This document shows, in pieces, positions 1-8,883 of a DNA stretch of 64,000 nucleotides (positions are counted from its first letter, which is position 1; each line of letters starts with the position of its first letter). Position numbers and translations under genes: made by a program. The stretch spans positions 1,806,091 to 1,870,090 of the forward strand of contig NZ_CP061317.1 in NCBI RefSeq assembly GCF_018688355.1, written 5' to 3'. The notes beneath the pieces were generated by a model, which was not told the DNA's origin, made no database searches, and was given only the letters and a program-made list of their open reading frames with translations. The DNA is from Polynucleobacter sp. AP-Elch-400A-B2 (GTDB lineage Bacteria > Pseudomonadota > Gammaproteobacteria > Burkholderiales > Burkholderiaceae).

Positions 1-801
1 CCGATCAATGGCGATAAATTATTTATGTCGCCAGAAGTATCAATGGAAATTCAGGCGGTCCTTAATAGCGATATCGCGATGCAGTTTGATGAATGCACTC
101 CTTACGAAATCAAGGGGCAAGCAACCTCAGAAAAAACTGCGCGCGCCTCACTAGAGATGTCGCTGCGCTGGGGTGATCGTTCCTTAAAACGCTTTCGCGA
201 GCTCGAGACCGGCAATGGCCTTTTTGGCATCGTCCAAGGCGGTATGTTTGAAAACCTCCGTGAATTCTCCCTAGATGCCGTAAGTCAGCAGGGCTTTGAC
301 GGAATTGCGATCGGCGGTCTCTCGGTTGGCGAACCCAAACCCGAGTTTGAGCGCATCCTCAATTTCACAGCCCCGAAGTTGCCAGAGCACATGCCCCATT
401 ACCTAATGGGAGTTGGAACACCGGAAGACTTGATGCTAGGCGTCAGCCTTGGCATTGATATGTTTGACTGTGTCATGCCAACTCGAAATGCCCGCAATGG
501 CTGGCTCTTTACCCGCTTTGGTGACCTCAAGCTGCGTAATTCAGGGTACAAGGACGACGATCGCCCTGTCGACCCTACCTGTGCTTGCTACACCTGTAAA
601 AACTTCACCAGATCGTACTTAAATCACCTCCAAAAGGCGAATGAGATCCTGGGGTCACAGCTCAATACCATCCACAATCTCTCGTATTACCTGCAGTTGA
701 TGGAAGAGGTTCGAGAATCTCTGGCTAAAGACCGTTTTAGCGCCTATCGCGAAGAATTTCATCGAAATCGTCAGCGCGGCGTAGAGCCCGGACAGGATTA
801 A
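1..801 (+). CDS. tgt: Queuine tRNA-ribosyltransferase, C-terminal part (5' end outside window)
   Basis: This is the last ~266 residues of bacterial Tgt, which swaps guanine-34 for preQ1 in GUN-anticodon tRNAs. The reading frame is already open at base 1 and the residues before the first internal Met (ending GDKLF) match the family, so the gene starts upstream of the window. Visible motifs are the DECTPY segment, the FGIVQGG substrate-binding motif, the catalytic aspartate in IDMFDCVMPTRNARNG, and the zinc site CACYTC followed by a His in SYLNHL. It lies upstream of yajC-secD-secF in the same direction, a common proteobacterial arrangement. Family assignment is secure; only the N-terminus is missing. 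Confidence 0.97.
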   Translation, partial: PINGDKLFMSPEVSMEIQAVLNSDIAMQFDECTPYEIKGQATSEKTARASLEMSLRWGDRSLKRFRELETGNGLFGIVQGGMFENLREFSLDAVSQQGFDGIAIGGLSVGEPKPEFERILNFTAPKLPEHMPHYLMGVGTPEDLMLGVSLGIDMFDCVMPTRNARNGWLFTRFGDLKLRNSGYKDDDRPVDPTCACYTCKNFTRSYLNHLQKANEILGSQLNTIHNLSYYLQLMEEVRESLAKDRFSAYREEFHRNRQRGVEPGQD

Positions 802-923
802 TAGCCCTAGGGGCGTAAATAAGCCCTCAAAGCCCCTTACAGTTTAGAATTGCGGGTTTACGGCTTCGCTTTACAAGCCTAAAACTGAAGCAGTTTTCAA
901 CTGGTAATTAATGGAGGTTTTGT

Positions 924-1250
924 ATGTGGATTAGTAACGCTTTTGCCCAGGCTCCAGCCGCGGGTGCAGATTCTGGTGGCTTGATGAGCTTCCTTCCCCT
1001 CGTGTTGATGTTTGCAGTCTTGTACTTCATCATGATTCGCCCACAAATGAAGCGTCAAAAAGAAACTAAAGCAATGCTGGAGTCTCTTTCTGTTGGCGAC
1101 GAGGTAGTTACTGTTGGCGGCATCATCGGCAAAGTCACTGCATTAAAAGACCAAGTAGTGACTGTTGAAATTGCTGCTGGTACTGAAGTGCAAATGCAAA
1201 AAGGCGCCATCACAACAGTATTGCCAAAAGGCTCACTGAAGTCTGCTTAA
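924..1250 (+). CDS. yajC: Preprotein translocase subunit YajC
   Basis: YajC is a small inner-membrane protein that associates with SecDF and YidC around the SecYEG translocon. The 108-residue product has one transmembrane segment at about residues 20-38, followed by the family motif IRPQMKRQKE and a cytoplasmic SH3-like domain (VGDEVVTVGGIIGKV). The length is typical. A good Shine-Dalgarno (TGGAGG) precedes the ATG. It is followed 25 bases later by secD, and the tgt-yajC-secD-secF order is the usual one. The 122 bases between tgt and yajC could hold a promoter, but I see no convincing one. Confidence 0.97.
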   Translation: MWISNAFAQAPAAGADSGGLMSFLPLVLMFAVLYFIMIRPQMKRQKETKAMLESLSVGDEVVTVGGIIGKVTALKDQVVTVEIAAGTEVQMQKGAITTVLPKGSLKSA

Positions 1251-1275
1251 TACGCTTGTTTAAAAGTACCTCAAT

Positions 1276-3135
1276 ATGAATCGCTACCCTCTCTGGAAAT
1301 ATATAGTCATCCTGTTCGCTTTAATGATCGGGGGACTATATTCATTGCCCAATTTCTACGGAGAGGCGCCGGCGGTTCAAGTCTCGTCCGCCAAGCCAAC
1401 CATCAAGGTTGATTTGGCGACGCAGTCTCGAGTAGAAAAGATTCTGACTGATGACAACATTAGTAACACCGGCATCTTCTTTGAATCTACAGGTAGTGTA
1501 GGTTCAATCAAAATTCGTTTTAACAATACCGACATCCAACTTCGTGCACGCGACTTGCTGCAACAGAAGTTGAATATTGATCAAAACGATCCTAATTTCA
1601 CAGTCGCATTAAACCTTCTCTCCAATACACCAAGCTGGTTAAACGCACTCAATGCCTTACCAATGCCTCTTGGCCTTGATTTGCGTGGCGGCGTGTACTT
1701 CTTGCTGCAGGTGGACATGAAAGGCGCCGTTCAAAAGAAGGTTACTTCTTTGGCAACGGATATTCGCAGTCAGCTGCGCGATAAAGCGATTCGCCAGCAA
1801 GGTATTGAGCGTGGCCAAGACTCCATCACCCTCACATTCGGTAGCACTGAAGATGCTGAGAAGGCACGCGCTGTCTTGATGACTAGTCAGCCTGATCTGA
1901 CCTGGCAAATTAAGCCTACTGGCCTGTCTCCAAAACTAGTGGGTGAATTTAAACCGACTGCCTTGAAAGAAATTCAAGATAACGCAGTAAAACAAAATAT
2001 TGTCACACTCAATAAGCGCGTGAATGAACTAGCGGTTAAAGAGCCAGTAATTCAGCAACAAGGTGCAGAGCGGATTGTTGTGCAGCTTCCAGGCGTACAA
2101 GATACTGCACGCGCTAAAGACATCATTGGTCGTACTGCAACTCTGGAGTCCAGACTTGCTGACCCCATCGTTTCAACTATCGCCATTGGTGAGGCTCCAC
2201 CTCCAGGTATGGATGTATTTCGCTTCGGCGAGAACCGTCAGGGCGTATTCAAAAAATCAGTCATCTTTAGTGGCGATCGTATTACCGATGCGAGCGCTGG
2301 CTTCGATCAAAATCAGCGCCCTGCTGTCAACATCTCCTTAGATGCTGCTGGTGGTCGCGTCATGCAAGAAGTGACCCGTGAAAACATCGGTAAACCGATG
2401 GGCATGATCTTGTTTGAAAAAGGTAAAGGTGAGGTTCTCACGATTGCCACGATTCAAGGTGAGTTTGGCTCTAAGTTTCAAATTACTGGCCAACCAACTA
2501 CCGAGAGTGCTAATGACTTAGCACTCTTATTACGCGCAGGCTCATTAGCAGCGCCGATGGAAATTATTGAAGAGCGCACGATTGGACCAAGCCTAGGCGC
2601 AGAGAATATTGAAAAGGGCTTCAAGTCCCTCATCATTGGTTTTGCCGCAATCTCGATCTTCATGATTGCTTACTACCTCTTATTTGGTACTTTCTCAGTA
2701 GTAGCCCTGGCAGTAAACTTGCTACTCTTGATTTCTGTGCTGTCAATGCTACAAGCCACCTTAACCTTGCCAGGTATCGCTGCGATGGCATTGGCACTAG
2801 GTATGGCGATTGACTCCAACGTGTTAATCAACGAACGTATTCGTGAGGAGCTACGTAACGGCGCCGCCCCACAAACAGCGATTGCTGTTGGCTTTGATAA
2901 AGCCTGGGCAACAATCTTGGACTCAAACGTCACCACCTTAATCGCTGGTCTCGCATTATTGGCATTTGGCTCTGGTCCAATTAAAGGCTTCGCAGTAGTG
3001 CATTGCCTTGGTATTTTGACTTCCATGTTTTCAGCAGTCTTTTTCTCACGTGGCCTAGTTAACCTTTGGTACGGCAGAAGTAAAAAAGTTCAGAAACTCG
3101 CTATCGGCCAAGTTTGGCGTCCACAGGAGAAATAA
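1276..3135 (+). CDS. secD: Protein translocase subunit SecD
   Basis: SecD forms, with SecF, the proton-driven RND-type accessory complex that pulls exported proteins out of SecYEG on the periplasmic side. The 619-residue protein has an N-terminal membrane anchor (about residues 8-25) and a large periplasmic P1 region. The signature LDLRGGVYFLLQVD lies near residue 134. A C-terminal block of five membrane segments (about 450-600) contains the RND motif ALGMAIDSNVLINERIREE. Length and domain order are normal. secF starts three bases after its stop codon, so the two are surely co-translated. Confidence 0.98.
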   Translation: MNRYPLWKYIVILFALMIGGLYSLPNFYGEAPAVQVSSAKPTIKVDLATQSRVEKILTDDNISNTGIFFESTGSVGSIKIRFNNTDIQLRARDLLQQKLNIDQNDPNFTVALNLLSNTPSWLNALNALPMPLGLDLRGGVYFLLQVDMKGAVQKKVTSLATDIRSQLRDKAIRQQGIERGQDSITLTFGSTEDAEKARAVLMTSQPDLTWQIKPTGLSPKLVGEFKPTALKEIQDNAVKQNIVTLNKRVNELAVKEPVIQQQGAERIVVQLPGVQDTARAKDIIGRTATLESRLADPIVSTIAIGEAPPPGMDVFRFGENRQGVFKKSVIFSGDRITDASAGFDQNQRPAVNISLDAAGGRVMQEVTRENIGKPMGMILFEKGKGEVLTIATIQGEFGSKFQITGQPTTESANDLALLLRAGSLAAPMEIIEERTIGPSLGAENIEKGFKSLIIGFAAISIFMIAYYLLFGTFSVVALAVNLLLLISVLSMLQATLTLPGIAAMALALGMAIDSNVLINERIREELRNGAAPQTAIAVGFDKAWATILDSNVTTLIAGLALLAFGSGPIKGFAVVHCLGILTSMFSAVFFSRGLVNLWYGRSKKVQKLAIGQVWRPQEK

Positions 3136-3138
3136 GTC

Positions 3139-4113
3139 ATGGAATTTTTCCGAATTAAAAAAGACATTCCCTTCATGCGCCATGCGTTGGTGCTCAATGC
3201 GGTTTCTTTAATCACCTTCTTAGCCGCTGTTTTCTTCCTTTGGCAAAACGGTCTTCACTTATCCATTGAGTTCACTGGCGGCACAGTGATGGAAGTTTCT
3301 TATCCACAAACAGCCCCCTTAGATTCAATTAGATCCAAGGTAGAAAAACTGGGTTATGCCGATACCCAGATTCAGAACTTTGGCAGTTCGCGCGATGTGA
3401 TGATTCGCCTACCGCTTCAAAAAGATGCTGAAGGAAAAATGATTTCCTCAGCAGATCAAAGTGCAGCGGTCATGCAAGCACTTGAGCCAGCCACTTCAGG
3501 CGTCAAGCTACAGCGCGTTGAGTTCGTTGGTCCCCAAGTTGGGCGAGAGCTGGCAATAGATGGATTGATGGCACTGTTGTTTGTGATTATCGGCATCGTG
3601 GTTTACCTCTCTTTCCGCTTTGAGTGGAAATTTGCAGTTGCCGGCATCATTGCAAACTTACATGACATCGTGATTATTCTGGGCTTCTTTGCCTTCTTCC
3701 AGTGGGAGTTCTCGCTCTCCGTTCTGGCTGCGGTATTGGCTGTATTGGGCTATTCAGTAAACGAGTCAGTGGTGATCTTTGACCGTATTCGCGAAAACTT
3801 CCGTAAATACCGCAAGATGAATACCCGCGAAATTATTGATAACGCCATTACCAGCACCATCAGCCGTACTGTGATTACTCACGGCAGTACCGAGATGATG
3901 GTTTTAGCAATGTTGATTTTTGGTGGCCCAACCCTCTTTTACTTTGCTTTAGCGCTCACCATTGGTATTTTGTTTGGTATCTACTCTTCAGTATTCGTGG
4001 CAGCAGCTCTAGCTATGTGGCTTGGTGTGACGCGCGAAGATTTGGTGAAGGGTGATAAAAAGCCAGATGACGTTACGCGCAACGATGACCCCAACTTTGG
4101 GGCTCAGGTTTAA
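3139..4113 (+). CDS. secF: Protein translocase subunit SecF
   Basis: This is the partner of SecD in the Sec export accessory complex. The 324-residue product starts with a membrane anchor (about residues 18-36). The FTGGTVMEVSYP motif of the first periplasmic domain follows, then five C-terminal membrane segments with the conserved VLGYSVNESVVIFDRIREN stretch. Length and topology are as expected for SecF. It is the last gene of the operon. A hairpin overlapping its stop codon separates it from the convergent waaA. Confidence 0.98.
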   Translation: MEFFRIKKDIPFMRHALVLNAVSLITFLAAVFFLWQNGLHLSIEFTGGTVMEVSYPQTAPLDSIRSKVEKLGYADTQIQNFGSSRDVMIRLPLQKDAEGKMISSADQSAAVMQALEPATSGVKLQRVEFVGPQVGRELAIDGLMALLFVIIGIVVYLSFRFEWKFAVAGIIANLHDIVIILGFFAFFQWEFSLSVLAAVLAVLGYSVNESVVIFDRIRENFRKYRKMNTREIIDNAITSTISRTVITHGSTEMMVLAMLIFGGPTLFYFALALTIGILFGIYSSVFVAAALAMWLGVTREDLVKGDKKPDDVTRNDDPNFGAQV

Positions 4114-4127
4114 TAATTTAACCTGAG
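4103..4127. terminator. Bidirectional hairpin between secF and waaA
   Basis: CTCAGGTT and AACCTGAG form an 8-bp inverted repeat around a 9-base AT-rich loop that contains the secF stop codon. The repeat ends one base before the waaA stop. AT-rich flanks on both sides make a shared terminator for the convergent genes plausible, but the stem is short. Confidence 0.55.
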
Positions 4128-5483
4128 TTAATTTAAATCCTCAAGGGCGGCCATAATCTTTTGGGTCGCACCTTGATGCTCGAGTGCATAAGACTTTGCA
4201 GCGTTCGACATCTTTGCTAGTTCAGCAGTATTTAAGAGCATCTCTTTTAAGGCTTCCACAATAGCATTGGGCTCACCCTGAATACGCTTAGCAGCACCCA
4301 TCTCAATAGCATCAAGAGTGGCCTGCTGGAAGTTATAAGTATGCTCACCGAGTAAAACTGGACAGCCGGCAGCACAAGCTTCAATCAAGTTTTGGCCGCC
4401 AAAGGGAAGTAGGCTGCCACCCATGACTACCAAGTCAGCAGCACTGTAATACATTGGCATCTCACCCATGGAGTCTCCCAGAATCACATCTACGTTAGCA
4501 TCATCCTTTGGCGTATCAATCCATTCTGTGCGGCATCGAAATGTCAGACCCGCATCCTCAATTTGATTGGCCACTTCAGAGAAGCGTTCAGGATGACGTG
4601 GAACTAAACAGAGCAATGGGGCAATCTCAAAAGTGTTGCCAAGCAAGAGGTCTTTCCAAGCCTTCAGAATGATTACCTCTTCACCATCACGAGTGCTAGC
4701 AGCGCAGACCATCAGTCGTTGTTTGCTATGAAGCTCTTGCTTCCAAGCTTTACCTTGCTGAACTAGGCTGGGGTCAAGCGGCACGTCAAACTTCAGGTTA
4801 CCAACTATCTTGACTTGTTTTACGCCAAGACTACGATACCGATCAGCATCCAATTGCGTTTGAGCCAAGATACCTGAAAATGCTTGAAATAAGGATCTGC
4901 CTGCATCACCAAATCGCTTCACGCGACGAGCACTTCGTTCAGATAGACGTGCGTTTACTAAAAATAATGGCAGCCCAATTTCTGCGCAATAAAACACAAT
5001 GGTTGGCCAAGCCTCGGTTTCCATAAACAAACCGAACTTCGGTTTAAATGTACGAATGAAATTAGCTACAGACCAGCAGAGATCATAGGGTAGATAGACT
5101 TGATGTAACTGGCCTGCGGCAATTGCCTTCTCGAATAGAGTGGCGCCAGTGCGGCGACCATTGAGTGTCATATGCGTCAACAGAATCGTCTCGCCACGGG
5201 CTAGATAAGCTTCCACCAAAGGTTGAGCCGCCCTTGTCTCACCAACAGATACCGCATGAATCCACACAGACCCCTGAGTAATCGTTTTGCCATAAGCAAA
5301 ACCCAAACGCTCAGAGAAATGATTTAAATATTCAGAGGAGTGGCGTGTGCGCCAAGCCAGGCGAATAAATGCAAAAGGCAGCAGCAGATGCCAAAGCAGT
5401 TGGTAAACAGCGAACCAGATCTTGGGGCGAGCACCGTATTGCAAATCCTGCGGTGCAGGCCCAAGGCTTGGAGTCAAGCTCAC
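4128..5483 (-). CDS. waaA: 3-deoxy-D-manno-octulosonic acid (Kdo) transferase
   Basis: WaaA (KdtA) adds Kdo residues from CMP-Kdo to lipid IVA on the cytoplasmic face of the inner membrane, the first step of LPS core synthesis. The 451-residue product has an N-terminal hydrophobic anchor (about residues 25-42), the GT30 N-terminal fold (IHAVSVGETRAAQPLV, LTHMTLNGRRTG) and a C-terminal GT-B half with PFGGQNLIEACAAGCPVL. Translation starts at GTG within a GTGA overlap with the purB stop, so it is translationally coupled to purB. waaF lies elsewhere in the window, not in this operon. Confidence 0.95.
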   Translation of the reverse strand: MSLTPSLGPAPQDLQYGARPKIWFAVYQLLWHLLLPFAFIRLAWRTRHSSEYLNHFSERLGFAYGKTITQGSVWIHAVSVGETRAAQPLVEAYLARGETILLTHMTLNGRRTGATLFEKAIAAGQLHQVYLPYDLCWSVANFIRTFKPKFGLFMETEAWPTIVFYCAEIGLPLFLVNARLSERSARRVKRFGDAGRSLFQAFSGILAQTQLDADRYRSLGVKQVKIVGNLKFDVPLDPSLVQQGKAWKQELHSKQRLMVCAASTRDGEEVIILKAWKDLLLGNTFEIAPLLCLVPRHPERFSEVANQIEDAGLTFRCRTEWIDTPKDDANVDVILGDSMGEMPMYYSAADLVVMGGSLLPFGGQNLIEACAAGCPVLLGEHTYNFQQATLDAIEMGAAKRIQGEPNAIVEALKEMLLNTAELAKMSNAAKSYALEHQGATQKIMAALEDLN

Positions 5484-6859
5484 TTTTTGAGACGTTCGGT
5501 CAATTCGACCGCCTTGCCTAAATAAGAAGATGGGGTCATCTCCAGTAACAGAGTTTTTGCATCATCTGGAATCTTCAGACTACGAATAAAGGTTTGTAAA
5601 TCGGCCTGGTTGATACCTTTGCCGCGAGTGAGCTCTTTGAGTTGCTCATATGGATTCTCAATGCCGTAACGACGCATCACAGTTTGTACTGGCTCAGCCA
5701 ATACTTCCCAGCACGCATCTAAGTCAGCGGCAATCGCTGCATGGTTGACTTCTAACTTACCCAAACCACGTAAGGCGCTGTCATAAGCTAAAACGCTGTG
5801 GCCAAAGGCCGGGCCCAGATTACGCAAGACAGTTGAATCAGTAAGGTCGCGCTGCCAGCGAGAAATCGGCAACTTCTCAGCCAGATGACGCAACAAGGCA
5901 TTGGCTACGCCTAAGTTACCTTCAGAGTTTTCAAAGTCAATTGGGTTCACCTTATGCGGCATGGTTGAAGAACCAATCTCACCTACCTTAGTGCGCTGCT
6001 TAAAGTAACCAATCGAAATATACGCCCAGAAATCACGGTCCATATCCAATAAAATAGTGTTAGCGCGAGCAATTGCATCAAACAATTCAGCCATACCATC
6101 GTGTGGCTCAATCTGGATCGTATAAGGATTAAAGCTAAGGCCTAAGCGTTTCTCAACGACATTCTTAGAAAAGTTTTCCCAATCAAAATGAGGATAAGCG
6201 GATAAGTGAGCGTTGTAGTTACCCACTGCACCATTCATTTTTCCTAGGAGTGGAACTGCAGCAATCATCGCAATCGCACGCTCTAAACGTTTAGCAATAT
6301 TGGCCAGCTCTTTACCCAATGTACTTGGGGAAGCTGGCTGACCATGGGTACGAGATAACAAAGGCACCCTTGCATTCTCAATTGCCAAATCGGTTAATAC
6401 GGTAAGTACTTTTCTGAGTTGTGGCAACAGCACTTCATCGCGAGCGCCACGCAACATCAAACCATGCGAAGTATTGTTGATATCTTCAGAGGTGCATGCA
6501 AAGTGAATAAATTCACTGGCCTTCAATAGATCGGGGCGGCCGGCTACTTTTTCTTTTAAGAAATACTCTACCGCTTTGACATCGTGATTGGTGACTGCCT
6601 CGATATCCTTAATACGTTGCGCATCAGCATCAGAGAAATTTTCTGGCAAAGATAATAAGAAGGCTTCATCTGCAGCACTAATTTTTGGCACATCTGGTAG
6701 GCCCGCGGAGGCCAAAGCCAACAACCAATGAATCTCTACAAACACGCGCTGTCGCATAAATGCGGCTTCGGATAACCAAGGCCTCAAGGCATCCAACTTG
6801 CCGGCATAGCGACCATCTAAAGGGGATAGTGCATTAAGAGTAGAAATCGGCTGACTCAC
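5480..6859 (-). CDS. purB: Adenylosuccinate lyase
   Basis: PurB catalyses two beta-eliminations in purine synthesis: SAICAR to AICAR, and adenylosuccinate to AMP. The 459-residue protein is of the proteobacterial long type, with LDGRYAGKLD near the N-terminus, the TSEDINNTSHGLML motif, SRTHGQPASP, and the fumarase/lyase signature GSSTMPHKVNPIDFEN. It begins with GTG. The 4-base overlap with waaA couples the two genes. Other purine genes (purC, purE, purK) sit in a separate operon at 21752-24413. Confidence 0.97.
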   Translation of the reverse strand: MSQPISTLNALSPLDGRYAGKLDALRPWLSEAAFMRQRVFVEIHWLLALASAGLPDVPKISAADEAFLLSLPENFSDADAQRIKDIEAVTNHDVKAVEYFLKEKVAGRPDLLKASEFIHFACTSEDINNTSHGLMLRGARDEVLLPQLRKVLTVLTDLAIENARVPLLSRTHGQPASPSTLGKELANIAKRLERAIAMIAAVPLLGKMNGAVGNYNAHLSAYPHFDWENFSKNVVEKRLGLSFNPYTIQIEPHDGMAELFDAIARANTILLDMDRDFWAYISIGYFKQRTKVGEIGSSTMPHKVNPIDFENSEGNLGVANALLRHLAEKLPISRWQRDLTDSTVLRNLGPAFGHSVLAYDSALRGLGKLEVNHAAIAADLDACWEVLAEPVQTVMRRYGIENPYEQLKELTRGKGINQADLQTFIRSLKIPDDAKTLLLEMTPSSYLGKAVELTERLKK

Positions 6860-6952
6860 GAATATTGCCTTTACATTGATTGTTTCAATAAAACCTGATT
6901 TTAATCGCTCTTAGGAGCAATTCAGTTTGAATGGCATCGCTATAATTGATCC

Positions 6953-7567
6953 ATGAAACTTATCGGATCCCTCACTAGCCCCTACGTACGCAAGGTGCGC
7001 ATTGTTTTCTTAGAAAAAAAGGTAGATTTAGACCTAGAACTCGAGAATGTCTGGGCCGCAGACACCAAAATAGCCCTCAACAACCCCTTAGGCAAAGTGC
7101 CTTGCCTTCTTTTAGACGACGGTGAAGTCATCTACGATTCGCGTGTGATTGCTGAGTACGCTGATACATTGAGCCCGGTGGGCAAACTTATCCCGACAGG
7201 TAGTCGTGAGCGAGCTACCGTCAAAACTTGGGAAACCCTAGCTGACGGGGTACAAGATGCCGGAATTTTGGCTCGCTTAGAAGCGACCTTACGCCCACCT
7301 GAGCAGCAAAGTCCGGCTTGGATTGAGCGTCAAATGGGCAAAATTAATGCCTCTCTTGCCCAAATGTCCCGTGAATTAGGTGAAAACGCCTGGTGTCACA
7401 GCAATCAAATGACTTTGGCTGATATTGCTGTCGGCTGCGCCTTGGGTTATCTGCTGTTCCGCTTCCCCAATATCGCTTGGCAAGCGCAATACCCCAATTT
7501 AGATGCTTTGTATCAAAAGTTGATGCAAAGACCTTCTTTCGTAGAAACAGCCCCTCCAGCCGCCTAA
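6953..7567 (+). CDS. Glutathione S-transferase family protein (YibF-like)
   Basis: The 204-residue protein has a thioredoxin-fold N-terminal domain (MKLIGSLTSPYVRKVRIVFL, then NPLGKVPCL and the glutathione-binding DSRVIAEYAD) and an all-helical C-terminal domain with the LADIAVGCALGYL segment and a proline-rich tail. Sequence and length resemble E. coli YibF more than the detoxifying classes. The substrate is unknown. The likely active-site Ser/Thr lies in LTSPYVRK. It is transcribed divergently from purB and convergently with mnmA, 26 bases away, so it is probably monocistronic. Confidence 0.88.
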   Translation: MKLIGSLTSPYVRKVRIVFLEKKVDLDLELENVWAADTKIALNNPLGKVPCLLLDDGEVIYDSRVIAEYADTLSPVGKLIPTGSRERATVKTWETLADGVQDAGILARLEATLRPPEQQSPAWIERQMGKINASLAQMSRELGENAWCHSNQMTLADIAVGCALGYLLFRFPNIAWQAQYPNLDALYQKLMQRPSFVETAPPAA

Positions 7568-7620
7568 ATTAGGGCGCTAGCAGCTCAAAAGACTTAGGCG
7601 GAAATAATGCCGCCGCCTAA
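7560..7620. repeat. Three copies of CCGCCTAA in alternating orientation at the gst/mnmA junction
   Basis: CCGCCTAA occurs at 7560-7567 and 7613-7620, and its complement TTAGGCGG at 7594-7601. The first two copies include the stop codons of the two convergent genes. The copies can pair as alternative hairpins and may act as a bidirectional terminator, although no T-tract follows. Confidence 0.45.
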
Positions 7621-8748
7621 GCAAATATCTCCGTCGTACAAAACGGCAGACTGACCCGGAGTCACAGCCCATTGAGCTTGTGGAAAGGTCAACTCAAAAC
7701 TCAAAGGTCTAGTAACTCCAGCAGTAAGCGTGCATGGTGAGTCTGCCTGACGATAGCGGGTTTTTGCAGAGTACTGCCCTGAAGTAGGTGCAACTCCAGC
7801 AACCCAACTAGCGTCAATTGTGGAAAGCTGATTGGCCAGTAGCCACGGATGCTCATGGCCCTGGGCGACATAGAGGGTGTTATTGGCTATATCTTTGCGT
7901 GCGACATACCAAGCATCTCCATTGCCGTCCTGGCTGCCGCCCAAACCAATGCCCTTGCGCTGTCCCAGGGTGAAAAAGGCAAGGCCCATATGCTCACCTA
8001 CTGTTTTGCCTTCTGAGGTCTTAATGGGGCCAGGAGTGCGTGGAAGGTAGCGGTTTAAAAACTCGCGGAAAGGTCGCTCACCAATAAAACAAATCCCTGT
8101 AGAGTCTTTTTTAGCGGCATTATGCAAGCCGATTTGCTTGGCAATCTTGCGCACTTCCGTCTTTGGAATCTCCCCCAAAGGAAAAAGCACATTTGCCAAT
8201 TGACTTTGGGTTAAGCGGTGCAAGAAATAGCTTTGGTCTTTACTGGCATCCAAGGCCTTCAAAAGCTGTACGCGACCACCCTCATGCCGAACCCGCGCAT
8301 AGTGGCCGGTGGCTATAGCGTCTGCGCCCAAACTGATGGCGAGGTCTAAAAAGGCTTTGAACTTAATTTCTGCATTGCACAAAACATCTGGGTTAGGTGT
8401 CCTACCAGCAGCGTATTCGCGCAAAAACTCCGCGAAAACGCGCTCACGGTACTCAGCAGCAAAGTTGACAGCCTCGACATCAATCCCAATGAGGTCGGCC
8501 ACAGACACCACATCAAGCCAATCCTGACGGGCAGAGCAATATTCATCGCTGTCGTCGTCTTCCCAGTTTTTCATGAAAAGGCCAATCACTTCATAGCCTT
8601 GCTGCTTGAGCATCCAGGCTGCAACAGACGAATCTACCCCTCCAGACATCCCAACCACGACTTTGGAGGGTTTTGAGGCAGGTATTGCGACAGAATTGAG
8701 GGGGATCATCAAAAAATGCGAGAATTCGTTATCAGCTAAAAAATCCAT
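7594..8748 (-). CDS. mnmA: tRNA-specific 2-thiouridylase MnmA
   Basis: MnmA thiolates the wobble uridine of Lys, Glu and Gln tRNAs, using ATP to activate the base and sulfur relayed to its catalytic cysteines. Visible are the PP-loop VVVGMSGGVDSSVAAW (about residues 31-46), GLFMKNWEDDD, the first catalytic Cys in PDVLCNAEIKF, the second in DSTGICFIGERPF, and the C-terminal beta-barrel. The chosen ATG gives a ~30-residue extension before the PP-loop. An internal Met at 8709 is an alternative with a more typical length. It is convergent with the GST gene and divergent from pntAA. Confidence 0.95.
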   Translation of the reverse strand: MDFLADNEFSHFLMIPLNSVAIPASKPSKVVVGMSGGVDSSVAAWMLKQQGYEVIGLFMKNWEDDDSDEYCSARQDWLDVVSVADLIGIDVEAVNFAAEYRERVFAEFLREYAAGRTPNPDVLCNAEIKFKAFLDLAISLGADAIATGHYARVRHEGGRVQLLKALDASKDQSYFLHRLTQSQLANVLFPLGEIPKTEVRKIAKQIGLHNAAKKDSTGICFIGERPFREFLNRYLPRTPGPIKTSEGKTVGEHMGLAFFTLGQRKGIGLGGSQDGNGDAWYVARKDIANNTLYVAQGHEHPWLLANQLSTIDASWVAGVAPTSGQYSAKTRYRQADSPCTLTAGVTRPLSFELTFPQAQWAVTPGQSAVLYDGDICLGGGIISA

Positions 8749-8883
8749 TGTAGAAGTCTTGCTCCAAATTTACGAGATTTGTCGCAAAACCAAATAAATG
8801 GCATTAAGGGTAAATAGATAGGTAGATTTTCACCTAACTAACTAAAATAGATTTTTTGAAAAATTTGCTTTTGGAGACATGCC

